Counted from the stretch's first letter, positions 26,012 to 35,841 are shown. The stretch: DNA of 64,000 nucleotides from Mogibacterium diversum (GCF_002998925.1 NZ_CP027228.1:868001-932000), one strand, 5' to 3'. Notes: generated by a model from the letters alone, not told the origin. A program made the numbers and translations.

Positions 26012-29000
26012 GATACCGTCCTTTCCGTCTCAGCCGCAGCAGAATTTTCTGCTACTACCTTGCTCTCTGCTGGCTTCTGTATATCTTCTCTCTTGTTAGC
26101 CTTTCCGCTATCTCTAGTCTCTACACTAGAATTTCCAGAGATCGCAGCAGTTACTGCACTTCTCGTGCTAGTTGTTCCACTAGTAACGGCTGATGTTGCC
26201 CCACTAGCAACCGGAGTCTTCACATTAACCATCACGATTGCCTTGCTCTTCTTGTCGATTCCATCAACTGAGAACTCGAGCACTGCCTTGGTTATGCCCT
26301 TCTTAGATAGGTCAGGCTTTTGAAGCAGCTTAACCTTCACAGAACCATCCGCAGGAATGTTGCTGAACTTAGCCTTGTAGTCTTCGAGTGTAGGTTCAGT
26401 TCCATCTACGTCGATAGGTTTTGCATTAACCCTTTGCGGTGTAAATGCTGTTCCGCCGTCCTCGTCATCATCCGCGATTCCGTCGTGGTCTTTATCTCTG
26501 TAAATCCAGTACTTGTATTCTCTAACTAGAAGTTTGCCGTTCTTCTTAGCTTTAAACTTCATGGTTACTGTCTTGAACATTCCGCCATCGCCATCCCAGT
26601 TGTCGTCATCCACGACTGGTGTGCCGGTGATTGTCGTGCCGTCAAAAGATAGGCCCTTAGGGAGTCCTTCAATCGAAGCGACCATCTCCGCATCCTTGTC
26701 GAGGCTTGTAACTGTAGCTGGCTTAATAGGAACACCCTGTGTCCACTTAGGTCTACCTGGTTCATCGAGTACAGTCTCGATTACCTTGCTGTCTACCTTA
26801 ACCTCTGGGAGCGCATCCTCTGTATCTGCTGCTGGAGTCTTCACGTTAACCATCACGATTGCCTTGCTCTTCTTGTCGATTCCATCAACTGAGAACTCGA
26901 GCACTGCCTTAGTTATCCCCTTCTTAGATAGGTCAGGCTTCTGAAGCAGCTTAACCTTTACAGAACCGTCCGCAGGGATGTTGCTGAACTTAGCCTTGTA
27001 ATCTTCGAGCGTTGGCGCCTTGCCATCCACGTCGATAGGCTTTGCATTAACCCTCTGCGGTGTAAATGCTGTTCCGCCGTCCTCGTCATCATCCGCGATT
27101 CCGTCGTGGTCTTTGTCTCTGTAAATCCAGTACTTGTATTCTCTAACTAGAAGTTTGCCGTTCTTCTTGGCTTTAAACTTCATAGTTACTGTCTTAAACA
27201 TTCCGTCATCGCCATCCCAGTTGTCGTCATCCACGACTGGTGTGCCGGTGATTGTAGTACCGTCAAAAGATAGACCCTTAGGAAGTCCTTCGATCGAAGC
27301 GACCATCTCCGCGTCCTTATCTAGGCTTGTAACTGTAGCTGGCTTAATAGGAACACCCTGTGTCCACTTAGGTCTGCCTGGCTCGTCGAGTACAGTCTCG
27401 ATTACCTTGCTGTCTACCTTAACCTCTGGGAGATTCTCAGTAGGCTCAGTAGTTCCTGGGTTTTCATTGTCTGAACTTGAATTCTGAACGAGCTGCTTAT
27501 CCGCCTCTGTACCAGATAGGTTGAATGATACGAACAGCGCCTGCGGTGCATTAGGATTCTCATCCTTAACCACTGTGTATCTTACCTTTTTGCTGACAGG
27601 TGTCTGATCAGCTGTGTACTCATAGCGATGACCTTCCTTGGATACTAGGCGCACCTTTACATTCTCAAACTCAAACGAAGTTGGTGCATCGATAACCTGC
27701 TGATCATCGATCTTGTTGCTATCTATAGAGTCTTTGTTTAAGGTATCAGCCTTATACCACTTTGAGCCGTCCTTGCTGTACTCGAGTCCAACGATGTAGT
27801 CCTTGCTGTAGCGGCCAACGAGGATTCTGAAGTTATCGTATGAAAGCGACTGCTTATGAATAACCTTTGCCTTGATGACCTTCTTATCACCGTACACCTT
27901 GAGATCGCTACCGTTCTCGATTGCATTTCCGTCCTCATCTGTGATGCTGAGTCCGTTTGCCTCAAAATCATTCCATGCTACTTCCGCTTCTGTTCCGTCT
28001 CGCTTAACGACCTTAACCTTGAGATTCGAGAAGTCGACTGGGCTACCAGTGTTTACCTCTACCGCTTTCGACTTAGGCGATACGATTGAAATCTCCTTAA
28101 TACCAGAGTTAGTCTTGTAATCGTTTGCTGATTTGTTGCTAGCTTCCTTGGTAGCAGCCGAAATTCCGCTCGCACTAATCGTTGCGCCACTCACACTATC
28201 GAACATCTTCTTGCCTTCATATCGGTCGTTCATGTAAGCCTTTACAGCGCGCGACATGAGCGTTAGGTCAGACACTGTGTTATTTCCCGATAGACCACTT
28301 AGCATGCCGACATACTTATCGCCAAGGAGCTCCTTGACCTTAGCTTTAGGATCAGTGCTCTTCCTTATAGCTTCAAAGTACTCACGGTATAATCCCAGCT
28401 TAGCGATATTCCAGCGACCGTCTTTACCCTGCAGGAACGGTATCACGTTCTCCGCCTGACTTCTAAATGGTCCCATGTCATCGCGGTAATCGTCACCTAC
28501 ACCGACCCTTAGAGACGATATCTCGCCATCCTTTACCGTTATATAGGTCTTGATTCCACCTGGATTGAGGTATCCGATACCGATTCCAGTATAGTCTCCA
28601 TCCTTAAGCTTATCTCCTGGATAATGCTTACGAAGTGCTGCATCTACATATGCTGGATCTCCTGTCTCAGGGTTAACCGCTGGAGATACATTGTCCTCGC
28701 TTGGCTTATTATCCGGTGCAGCAGGCGTGGTTGTGCTGCTACTAGTATTAGTAACACTAGTCTTGCCTGCACCTGAAAGTGCATTTCTCACGGCATCGAT
28801 AATACCGCGGCTAGAGTATGTAGCACCAGAAACTGTATCCACGCTCTTGCCTGGACTTCCGAGCAATCTACCGATTACCGCCTTTGCACGATTAAAGAAT
28901 GGGGCATCATCACTATTTGAAAGTATTTCAACATTAGTAATATTACCGCCAGAAACGGTCACACGAACTCTTATTGGACCATTGTAGCCCTGACCCGAAC

Positions 29001-29547
29001 CAGTGTACACACCGTCGTTCAGGTTAGCACTTCCGATTGAAAAAGTTCCAGCTGCATTGCCCTTTCTTCCCTTCGCAGATCTAGCGTCTTTCTTGACTGG
29101 CGTCACCTTCGCCTGCTGCTTCGATCCAGCCTTGCTTAGAGCATCAGCAACTGCCTTCTTAATCGCATTCGAAGAGATAGTCGCTCCTGAAACAGAGTCA
29201 ACGTTTACATTGCCACTGCTCAGTATCTTGCCTATGACAGCTTTCGCCCTGTTAAAATACTCTGGCGTTTCTGTCTGGGATACAACCTTGATATCTGTCA
29301 GCTTTCCACCCTTAACGGTGATGCGAACAGTAAGGGGTCCACCGTAACCGGTTGCAGTACCCTCGTATTCTCCATCCTTAAGACCTTCAGTAGAAACCTC
29401 TGAACCAATTGCCTGAGCTTCCTTGGCAGCCTTTTCTTTGGCAGCGTTGTTCTTCTCTACGACCGTAACAGCCGAATAAGCCATAGCGGCGGTAACAGCC
29501 ACGGCTACGACAAAGGACAGCACTCCCTTGAAACCAGTTGTCTTCAT
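26008..29547 (-). CDS. Large surface protein with three FMN-binding domains and a tandem 207-residue repeat
   Basis: A 1179-residue protein with an N-terminal membrane anchor or signal (residues 7-30). It has three FMN-binding domains whose flavin-accepting threonines are in SVSGAT (Thr123), TVSGAT (Thr243) and SVSGAT (Thr456); an ApbE-type transferase would attach FMN there. Ig-like sequence follows, then two nearly identical 207-residue repeats (about 705-911 and 912-1118), each with a D-rich loop DKDHDGIADDDEDGG resembling a calcium-binding thrombospondin type 3 loop. The tail is disordered, without a sorting signal. GGAGGAAAG precedes the ATG. It is coupled to the downstream ferric reductase-like gene. 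Confidence 0.88.
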   Translation of the reverse strand: MKTTGFKGVLSFVVAVAVTAAMAYSAVTVVEKNNAAKEKAAKEAQAIGSEVSTEGLKDGEYEGTATGYGGPLTVRITVKGGKLTDIKVVSQTETPEYFNRAKAVIGKILSSGNVNVDSVSGATISSNAIKKAVADALSKAGSKQQAKVTPVKKDARSAKGRKGNAAGTFSIGSANLNDGVYTGSGQGYNGPIRVRVTVSGGNITNVEILSNSDDAPFFNRAKAVIGRLLGSPGKSVDTVSGATYSSRGIIDAVRNALSGAGKTSVTNTSSSTTTPAAPDNKPSEDNVSPAVNPETGDPAYVDAALRKHYPGDKLKDGDYTGIGIGYLNPGGIKTYITVKDGEISSLRVGVGDDYRDDMGPFRSQAENVIPFLQGKDGRWNIAKLGLYREYFEAIRKSTDPKAKVKELLGDKYVGMLSGLSGNNTVSDLTLMSRAVKAYMNDRYEGKKMFDSVSGATISASGISAATKEASNKSANDYKTNSGIKEISIVSPKSKAVEVNTGSPVDFSNLKVKVVKRDGTEAEVAWNDFEANGLSITDEDGNAIENGSDLKVYGDKKVIKAKVIHKQSLSYDNFRILVGRYSKDYIVGLEYSKDGSKWYKADTLNKDSIDSNKIDDQQVIDAPTSFEFENVKVRLVSKEGHRYEYTADQTPVSKKVRYTVVKDENPNAPQALFVSFNLSGTEADKQLVQNSSSDNENPGTTEPTENLPEVKVDSKVIETVLDEPGRPKWTQGVPIKPATVTSLDKDAEMVASIEGLPKGLSFDGTTITGTPVVDDDNWDGDDGMFKTVTMKFKAKKNGKLLVREYKYWIYRDKDHDGIADDDEDGGTAFTPQRVNAKPIDVDGKAPTLEDYKAKFSNIPADGSVKVKLLQKPDLSKKGITKAVLEFSVDGIDKKSKAIVMVNVKTPAADTEDALPEVKVDSKVIETVLDEPGRPKWTQGVPIKPATVTSLDKDAEMVASIEGLPKGLSFDGTTITGTPVVDDDNWDGDGGMFKTVTMKFKAKKNGKLLVREYKYWIYRDKDHDGIADDDEDGGTAFTPQRVNAKPIDVDGTEPTLEDYKAKFSNIPADGSVKVKLLQKPDLSKKGITKAVLEFSVDGIDKKSKAIVMVNVKTPVASGATSAVTSGTTSTRSAVTAAISGNSSVETRDSGKANKREDIQKPAESKVVAENSAAAETERTVS
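26211..27452. repeat. Two tandem 621-bp direct repeats inside the FMN-binding protein gene
   Basis: Equivalent positions, for example ACCTCTGGGA at 26801-26810 and 27422-27431, are exactly 621 bp apart. Most of both copies is identical at DNA level with scattered third-base changes, pointing to a recent duplication or repeated gene conversion. 621 is a multiple of 3, so unit number can change without breaking the frame. Confidence 0.9.
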
Positions 29548-29737
29548 CTTTCCTCCTATGAATGAGTGTGAAAATTTTGAATAAGTTAGATATATTTTAC
29601 AAAAGTTAGTTAAATTGAACTAATGTATATTGTATTTTAATGCAAATTGCACAAATATGCAATATTTTTTTGAACCAATAATTTTACTTATCTAAGGATA
29701 TTTATAGAGTTTTAGAACAAAATAATAATGCAAACAA

Positions 29738-29770
29738 TTAAAGGGACGAGCCGTTGGCTCGTCCCTTTAA
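29738..29770 (-). terminator. Terminator after the 255-residue hypothetical gene
   Basis: TTAAAGGGACGAGCC and GGCTCGTCCCTTTAA form a perfect 15-bp stem with a GTT loop. The 259-bp gap 29548-29806 otherwise holds only AT-rich sequence. Confidence 0.88.
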
Positions 29771-29806
29771 CAGTGTGTATCTGAAAGAATGAAAATAGCA
29801 AATTAA

Positions 29807-30574
29807 TTACATATCGCCATTGATGAAATATCCATACATGACTACTCTATCAAAGGCAATCTTCTGCCACTCTTCCTTGATAGAATCCCTATCTGTAAGG
29901 AAGAATCCTGGCTCCATAAAGCGAATAATTATGAATTCAGAGTTCTTCTGATCCCAGTTATTACCCCTGCTGAAATCTATTCCTTTACCTGTATTCTTAG
30001 TAACTATCGCCTCTAGGAGTGGAGCAGTGACGGAATTGATTGGTACAACCATGTCCGCCTTATCGAACAATCCCTTCTTGGTCTCGCTAGTGTATATGCC
30101 GAAGGTTCCTATTGCACTAACTGCGCATACAACTCGCTTAATATCATTGATATCTATCTCGTGCTTAGCACCGATAATCTTGTTACCACGGAGCTTTATC
30201 TGCTTCTCCCTGAGAGATGTGCCAAGTGTGAGGTCTAACTCACCGATGTTATTAGGAAAGTCCTTGGTGAGCTTGTGTGCAGCAAAGGCAGTAAGAAGAG
30301 TCTTAGTCTCTTTGATATTATGAGTCTCATAGCCATAATCCTCATCCAAGGTTATATCTATCATTTTCTGCTTAGGATCTACACTAACCAGATTAATGTT
30401 GTAGCTACCGTTGGAACTGAAATAGTTCGTCGTGATAATGGTCAGTATATCGTCGAAACTAACGTTCAGCACACCCTTCTTCTTATGCGTGTAGGTGAAG
30501 CCGTCACTACGAATCTCTAATGTGTACTTAGGCTTTTCGAAAGTCACAATATCGGTATCAAATATGCTAATCAT
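29807..30574 (-). CDS. Hypothetical protein, 255 residues, cytoplasmic
   Basis: I do not recognise this protein. AAGGAGAACTT before the ATG and codon use like its neighbours show it is real. There is no signal peptide or membrane helix. The sequence alternates beta-like strands, with two similar halves: YTLEIRSDGFTYTHKKKGVLNVSFDDIL near the start and KQIKLRGNKIIGAKHEIDINDIKRV near residue 130. This hints at two PH-like or YcxB-like domains, each reading a molecule against a strand (inference). It is a single gene between two terminators or AT-rich gaps. Confidence 0.7.
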   Translation of the reverse strand: MISIFDTDIVTFEKPKYTLEIRSDGFTYTHKKKGVLNVSFDDILTIITTNYFSSNGSYNINLVSVDPKQKMIDITLDEDYGYETHNIKETKTLLTAFAAHKLTKDFPNNIGELDLTLGTSLREKQIKLRGNKIIGAKHEIDINDIKRVVCAVSAIGTFGIYTSETKKGLFDKADMVVPINSVTAPLLEAIVTKNTGKGIDFSRGNNWDQKNSEFIIIRFMEPGFFLTDRDSIKEEWQKIAFDRVVMYGYFINGDM

Positions 30575-30773
30575 AAGTTCTCCTTATTCCTTCTCAGCTT
30601 GCCGCTATACTAGCTATTAGCTACGAGAAGTTTGCTGCTTGATATTATTTATTGTTCTCATGTAGGTAGTATAACCTTATTTTTATGCTTTGTCTCTATG
30701 TTTTCAAAAATAGTGTATATTAGGTCAAAAATTGTGCAAATTTTTCCGTTTTTTGGTACTTTTTTGCCTTGCG

Positions 30774-31682
30774 TTATTCGCATCCAGGTGATTTTAGGGC
30801 GCATTTTGAGCGTTCTGGCATGTTAATCATCGCTATCGATGTGATAACCAGCACGATACCAACAACCCTCCATGGGCCGAGTTCCTCCCCGAATAGCAGT
30901 GTGCCAAATAGCGTCGCTGCGACATTTTCCACCGATGACAATATCGGCGCATACGACACGTGCTTAAGCCTCGTTATCGCGAAGCCGTACATGAAGTATG
31001 GAAGGGCAACAGACGTCGAGCCATTGATTATACTTATGAGCACCAGCTTTCCGTCAGCACGAAATTCGCCAATGCCAACTATGGATCCGTATATCAAAAG
31101 AGCGATGAGCCCAAATACCATCGTATAGAATGTCATCGCTGTCGTATCTTCCGACTGTCCGCCAAGTCTACTTGTAATCGCTAAACTTGCAAAGCAGAAT
31201 CCGCATATAAGTCCCATGAATATACCATAAAGAGACAGCTTCCCTAGGTCGAACACTCCCCCGGTCGCCGTGAATGTAACTCCCATGATGGTCACGCACA
31301 TGGCGAAGACTTTTCTCAGGGTAGGCTTTTCCTTAAATATAAAGTACGACATAATCGCCACGATTATCGGGGATGTGTAGACGAGCACGACTGCGCTCGC
31401 CATGCCGAGTTTACCAATCGCTGTGAAGTACGCCACGTTGAACACGGCCTGTGTGATTACGCCCTGCACGCAGGCTATCTTGAAACCGCGCCTACTGAGT
31501 TTGAAACTCTTTCGCCCTTTCATGAGCATGAACGGGAGGATGACTAGCATCGCACATGATACTCTCAGGATTGACATCGTCACTGGCGGGATGCCGTACG
31601 CTCTATATAGATGTGAATATATTCCGGTTGTGCCCCAGAGGGTGCCGGAAAGCATTATGAAAATCGCTCCGTTTTTAATCAT
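30774..31682 (-). CDS. EamA/DMT-family transporter
   Basis: About ten membrane helices in two EamA halves: LSGTLWGTTGIYSHLYRAYGIPP near the N-terminus, and FASLAITSRL and SVENVAATLFGTLLFGEELGPWRVVGIVLV in the second half. The family exports metabolites or amino acids; the substrate is unknown. I start it at ATG 31682, since the longer frame starts from GTG 31712 without a clear ribosome site. A single gene. Confidence 0.88.
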   Translation of the reverse strand: MIKNGAIFIMLSGTLWGTTGIYSHLYRAYGIPPVTMSILRVSCAMLVILPFMLMKGRKSFKLSRRGFKIACVQGVITQAVFNVAYFTAIGKLGMASAVVLVYTSPIIVAIMSYFIFKEKPTLRKVFAMCVTIMGVTFTATGGVFDLGKLSLYGIFMGLICGFCFASLAITSRLGGQSEDTTAMTFYTMVFGLIALLIYGSIVGIGEFRADGKLVLISIINGSTSVALPYFMYGFAITRLKHVSYAPILSSVENVAATLFGTLLFGEELGPWRVVGIVLVITSIAMINMPERSKCALKSPGCE

Positions 31683-31796
31683 AAATTCTCTTTTCCTATA
31701 ATTTCGTATCACGCAGACGAATATCGGCGCGGTAATGATTATTGTAGCATATATAGTAGATAATTTAACAGAATTTCATAGAATGAAGAAATGAAA

Positions 31797-31817
31797 AAGA
31801 GAGGCACTGCCTCTCTT
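31797..31817 (-). terminator. Terminator after the KxxEEKK lipoprotein gene
   Basis: AAGAGAGGCA and TGCCTCTCTT form a 10-bp stem with one-base loop in the paired sense, followed on the minus strand by TTTTTCATTTC. Confidence 0.7.
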
Positions 31818-31842
31818 AGATAATATTTAAGCTTACAAAGGC

Positions 31843-32679
31843 TTATTTACTCAGCTTAGCTATCGCCTGATCATACGAGATGCAGAGTGCCCCATCGAAG
31901 CTGAACTTCTTCCAGATAGATACGTTGTTCTCTTCTCTATTTGCGCTGAAAATAATTGCCTTATCGAGCTGGGCAAATGAACTTGTAAAAGACTTCCCGC
32001 CCTGTGCATTTGGCACGGTTTTACCGTTTCTCTTATATATATCCGAAGTATTTCCCGAATCATCTTGTCCAACGCGGTTAGATAGAGATTCAACAAGCTC
32101 AAGCTTGGAATTCTTCATCACGTATCTATGGATATTATACTGCATGTAATCATCGCCGTTTGAATCATAAATATATAGAGTATTTGACTCTTTGCCCTTA
32201 TACACTACATACGATGTACCCGCAGCAGCTTGTTGATCCGCGAGTTTGCCACTATATGCACCTTCATTAAAGCCATCGTAACTGAGTTCTACTGCTTCCT
32301 TGCCATTAAAGGTGTAGATGTGCAAGCTCGCGATTCCCTGATTCTGCGAGGTGAAGAAGAACAGCTCTGGAACATTGTCACCGTCTATATCGCACAGTGC
32401 AATAGGCCTATCTATACCTCTAGCATTATATGTATCCTTACCTGGAACTGTCTGCCACGAGTACGCTTTTATCGCAGTAGCATTCTGCTCAATGATAGTC
32501 TTATACGCGCTATACGCAGCTTTCCTATTCTTCTCTTGCTGCTCAGTGACTTTTTTTGGCTTTGGCGGCTTCTTCTCCTCTTTCTTAGGCACCTTCTTGC
32601 TGCAGCCTGCGATAGATAAGATGAGCAATGCGGATAGTAAAATCGCAATCGCTGATCTTAGCTTCATCTTGGTATTCAT
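31843..32679 (-). CDS. Lipoprotein of unknown function
   Basis: The ATG at 32679 is preceded by AAAAGGAGGAAAACC. A signal sequence ends in the lipobox LSIAGC, followed by a Lys/Glu/Pro-rich linker and a globular domain with ALCDIDGDNVPELFFFTSQNQGIASLHIYTF, the calcium-dependent FG-GAP/VCBS-like pattern seen in many Firmicutes lipoproteins. The mature protein would face outside. Its role is unknown. Confidence 0.78.
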   Translation of the reverse strand: MNTKMKLRSAIAILLSALLILSIAGCSKKVPKKEEKKPPKPKKVTEQQEKNRKAAYSAYKTIIEQNATAIKAYSWQTVPGKDTYNARGIDRPIALCDIDGDNVPELFFFTSQNQGIASLHIYTFNGKEAVELSYDGFNEGAYSGKLADQQAAAGTSYVVYKGKESNTLYIYDSNGDDYMQYNIHRYVMKNSKLELVESLSNRVGQDDSGNTSDIYKRNGKTVPNAQGGKSFTSSFAQLDKAIIFSANREENNVSIWKKFSFDGALCISYDQAIAKLSK

Positions 32680-32967
32680 GGTTTTCCTCCTTTTGGTGCT
32701 CGCTCTGTTATGTGCAAATGGTATGCAATTTCTAGCGAATATCACAAGCATCTTTAAGTAGTTAATATCCTATCTTCCGCAATCTCTATGTCTATTACAG
32801 AGTATTATACTAAAAGTACGGGGTAAAGTGAAACTATGCGGATTGTCGTGTATATATGCATGCGAAGAGTTATTTGCCCTAGATGGTTGAAAATGAATGA
32901 TAATGGGTTTACTCTATAGTCAGAAAATATTGGATACATACCTAGTGGTATGGGTCAGGAGGTTAAG

Positions 32968-33366
32968 ATGCTATTAGTCGGAGTAAGAGCGGATGGAAAC
33001 TGGTTATTGTCACAGTGGAATCTTACGTATGCTACAGGCTGGGAGGGCATTTGCAAGGCTGCTGCTAAGATGTACGATTACTATGATAGCAAGGAGATGC
33101 CAGTTGAGATATTAGCGGATGATCATCTAACAGGTGCTCATTCGAAGGATGACATCATGAATATAGAGGAAGCTGGCCATCTAACAGTTAGGGGATTTTC
33201 GACGGTGTTCAAGCTGCCACTGATGATTACTTTTTATAACCAGTCTAAGACTGTGTATGTCAATATCGCGCAGGCTACTGAGGAATTTGCATATGCTGAT
33301 TATGAGAAGTTTAATAAGTCGCTCTGTCAGTATCTCGATAGCGTTGAGATGGCGATGTGCGAGTAA
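32968..33366 (+). CDS. Hypothetical protein, 132 residues
   Basis: I do not recognise it. CAGGAGGTTAAG precedes ATG 32968, so I use this start rather than the ATG at 32950. It has no signal peptide or membrane helix. The segment MLLVGVRADGNWLLSQWNLTYATGWEGICKAAAKMYDYY at the start looks globular. A terminator follows directly, and it is a single gene at the border between chromosome and the AT-rich accessory region. Confidence 0.72.
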   Translation: MLLVGVRADGNWLLSQWNLTYATGWEGICKAAAKMYDYYDSKEMPVEILADDHLTGAHSKDDIMNIEEAGHLTVRGFSTVFKLPLMITFYNQSKTVYVNIAQATEEFAYADYEKFNKSLCQYLDSVEMAMCE

Positions 33367-33400
33367 GTTTGGATATGCACAGAACTATATAGGGTAAGGA

Positions 33401-33430
33401 AAAAAAATCAGGCATGGGCCTGATTTTTTT
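33401..33430 (+). terminator. Terminator at the border of the accessory region
   Basis: AAAAAAATCAGGC and GCCTGATTTTTTT form a 13-bp stem with a 4-base loop, with T run. Confidence 0.88.
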
Positions 33431-33471
33431 GTGGCTTTGAAAAATTTTGATAGTTCTGATAATATGTGTTC

Positions 33472-33505
33472 CTTATTTCAAAAAAGTGATGGTTTTTGAA
33501 ATAAG
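33472..33505. repeat. Inverted repeat with multiple TTATTTCAAAAA copies
   Basis: CTTATTTCAAAAA (33472-33484) and TTTTTGAAATAAG (33493-33505) are exact inverted repeats. A third copy, CTTATTTCAAAAA, is at about 33523-33535, and an imperfect fourth follows near 33546. They overlap the end of the decayed antitoxin-like gene and may be its terminator or relics of duplication. The rest of the gap to 33870 holds nothing else I can support. Confidence 0.6.
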
Positions 33506-33523
33506 AGCTTTATTATTCACTGC

Positions 33524-33666
33524 TTATTTCAAAAATGACCTGTTTTCTGAAATAAACTGCCTCATTAAACCAGTAAGAGCTGAGGCTTGACTTACTCCTA
33601 GTGCATCACAAGTTTCTTTGAATTTTCAATAGGTAATGATACGACAATAGTGTGGTTGATATGCTG
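33524..33666 (-). pseudogene. Decayed antitoxin-like (RelB/RHH-like) gene fragment
   Basis: On the minus strand INHTIVVSLPIE joins, after a frameshift near 33630, FKETCDALGVSQ followed by ASALTGLMRQFISENR. This looks like the ribbon-helix-helix start and the following helix of small antitoxins. There is no intact start and no toxin gene nearby. The family name is only a guess from the helix pattern. Confidence 0.4.
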
Positions 33667-33870
33667 GTTTACAGTTTTCTCAAACTTTCAGGATCATAGT
33701 GTGCCATCAGTTCTTGCTTAGTTGATTACTGATTTACAAGGTGAGTTCAAATAAGGATTTAGAGGTGCAAAATTTTGGTTTATTTTAGAAAAGCTATGGG
33801 ATTAAACCCACAGCATTTTGTATTTATTTTGCTCGTTTAATCGGTTTTACAAAGGCTATTTCAGATTCCT

Positions 33871-34977
33871 TTATTCATATTCTCCATTCAAGTATGCCAA
33901 AACAATTTTTTCCATATTTAAACTAAACTCCTCCCAAGAGGCAAGTGGAGTAAAGGTACAATGTTCCTCGTCAATAGCACAAATCATTTGTTTATTAGGT
34001 TGCCAAACGATATCCACGACGCTGTAATTGTCTACTTCCGCGACCAATGACAGTACTTTTTTTCTTTTCCATTTAGTTTCTACCGTATCGAGATAAGGGT
34101 AAAAGCGAATAAACTTACAATACTTGTCATTGGTAAAATTTATCTTGAGTTTGTCTCCTTTAATAAATTCAACCAGACTATTCGGTAAGTTATACTTTTG
34201 CAGTTCTGCATTCTTACTTTCCATATTATACGAATCATTATTATACGAATCTTTTGATTCGTATTTTGCTAATAACTCTATTATTTCTCTGTTACCATTC
34301 TTAACGGCAAGAGAATATGGTCTTTCTCCGCACTTATTTTTGATATTTGTATCCGCTCCATGCTCGACAAGCAAACGAACAATTTCAAGGTTACTACATC
34401 TCACAGCTTCCAATATTGGTGTACTTGTATCGTTAAATACCGAGTCCGCTTTTTGATAATTTACATCGGCTCCTTTTTCTAAGAAAAGTCTCACCGTTTC
34501 AATATCATTATTAAAAGCTGCATATCTTAACATAAGGCCTCCGTATTTAGAAATGGTGATACCAAGACTCTCCAAAGCGTCTATATTTTCAGCCGTATGT
34601 TCTCCCCAAAAAGCCGTTTTTAAAAGCTCAGCTTTTTTCTCTTCGTCCAAACTTTCCAAATCATTTTTAAACATAAGAACCGTTTCGGCATCACAACACC
34701 TTACCGCAATTTCAATCGGCTTAGGGTGGAATTTCCCTTTGTGTGATGCATTGTTATCAAATAAATATTTGATTATATCTTTTTTGTTCAAGTACAGTGC
34801 TACTTCAAGCGGAGTAAAAGGCTCGGGATATGCTCCATTTATTTTAATAATCTTATTAATTCTTTTCCCGAGCAGTTTTTTCAATGCTTCTAAATCGTTG
34901 TTATAAATTGCTATTATTTCCAAGTCCAACTGAGATGCATCAAAAGTTCCAAAATGTGCAATTCTATATGTTTCCAT
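33871..34977 (-). CDS. Ankyrin-repeat protein with C-terminal domain, possible immunity protein
   Basis: Start ATG 34977 has GAGGGATT upstream. The N-terminal 240 residues hold several ankyrin repeats (for example RYAAFNNDIETVRLFLEKGADVNYQ and TPILEAVRCSNLEIVRLLVEHGADTN). The C-terminal 110 residues are a separate alpha-beta domain ending SWEEFSLNMEKIVLAYLNGEYE. Ankyrin proteins with such tails often sit among immunity genes of polymorphic toxins. With the DUF4274-like neighbour it may be part of an orphan immunity cluster (inference). AT-rich composition unlike the region before 33.4 kb suggests transfer. Confidence 0.8.
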   Translation of the reverse strand: METYRIAHFGTFDASQLDLEIIAIYNNDLEALKKLLGKRINKIIKINGAYPEPFTPLEVALYLNKKDIIKYLFDNNASHKGKFHPKPIEIAVRCCDAETVLMFKNDLESLDEEKKAELLKTAFWGEHTAENIDALESLGITISKYGGLMLRYAAFNNDIETVRLFLEKGADVNYQKADSVFNDTSTPILEAVRCSNLEIVRLLVEHGADTNIKNKCGERPYSLAVKNGNREIIELLAKYESKDSYNNDSYNMESKNAELQKYNLPNSLVEFIKGDKLKINFTNDKYCKFIRFYPYLDTVETKWKRKKVLSLVAEVDNYSVVDIVWQPNKQMICAIDEEHCTFTPLASWEEFSLNMEKIVLAYLNGEYE

Positions 34978-35150
34978 AATCCCTCGCATGAGCTTTAATA
35001 TAATATTAGTATTTGAAGTTTACTCCATGGTTTACTTTTAGTTCTCTGCAACTTCAAATTTGTCATCCGCTATTACCAAAAACCTCCCACCAAAATGATG
35101 GAAGGCTTCTGTAAGCATATTTCGAATGAGCTAGATAAATTGGAATTATT

Positions 35151-35735
35151 CTATTCATCCAAAGCGCTGTAAAGTTTGTCCATAATTTCAGAAAGATCCG
35201 TTGGAATTCCTTCATCCCAGTCTGGATGTTCAAGCGTCTCACCTTCTAATGCCTTAAACATTACATCAGGTATCTTTACTTTTGCTTTACTTTCGTCATA
35301 TTCTTTTGTCCAATCATATCCATCAGAATATAAATCGTTAGCAGGATTAAATGCGTAAATGTGTTCATTATAGAAATCCGAAAGATAGTTTTTCTCAATG
35401 GTACTTATGATGTCATAATCTTCTAAAGCCCATGAATAGTTTTCTTCGCACTCTTTTCTATCTGCACAGTTCTCTTTTAAAAAACTAGGTGTCATGTACC
35501 AGTACAAATAAAGGATTGTACCTTTGTCAGTATCCGGCTGCTCAACAATCCATTGGATTACTTTTTTAGAATTATCAAAGTTCCAACTTATTGCTAGTAG
35601 ATGTCTTTCTTTCGGAGTATTTTTCTTAAGAAAATCAATAATAAGCTCTGTGCTTAATTCCTCAAATTCATCTTCATCAATTATAACTTCATCCCATTCA
35701 AAGTTGTCATTCATAATATCACTTATTGTTAGCAT
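35151..35735 (-). CDS. DUF4274-like protein, possible immunity protein
   Basis: The segment HLLAISWNFDN, followed by IQWIVEQPDTDKGTILYLYWY, matches my memory of DUF4274: a WN-D turn, then a strand-helix with PxxDxGTxLxLYW. Acidic, 194 residues, with AGGGAGGACAGC before the ATG. The domain is common in toxin immunity gene clusters; no toxin is visible here. The C-terminal half (VMFKALEGETLEHPDWDEGIPTDL) is not recognised. Confidence 0.65.
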   Translation of the reverse strand: MLTISDIMNDNFEWDEVIIDEDEFEELSTELIIDFLKKNTPKERHLLAISWNFDNSKKVIQWIVEQPDTDKGTILYLYWYMTPSFLKENCADRKECEENYSWALEDYDIISTIEKNYLSDFYNEHIYAFNPANDLYSDGYDWTKEYDESKAKVKIPDVMFKALEGETLEHPDWDEGIPTDLSEIMDKLYSALDE

Positions 35736-35841
35736 GCTGTCCCTCCTAAAATTATAATTTCTATACCACTATGTTTCACAAAATTCTCCCCCATAAAAGG
35801 AAAAAACAAACGTGATCCTGATTTTGGTGCATTATTTTTAG

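Noticed and set aside
26060..29347. Series of plus-strand frames rich in Ser/Pro/Leu opposite the FMN-binding protein
   Set aside because: They are antisense shadows of a single long real frame and repeat with it.
33472..33560. Clustered TTATTTCAAAAA copies as a CRISPR or regulatory array
   Set aside because: Spacing is irregular, copies are inverted and there are no spacers of equal length.
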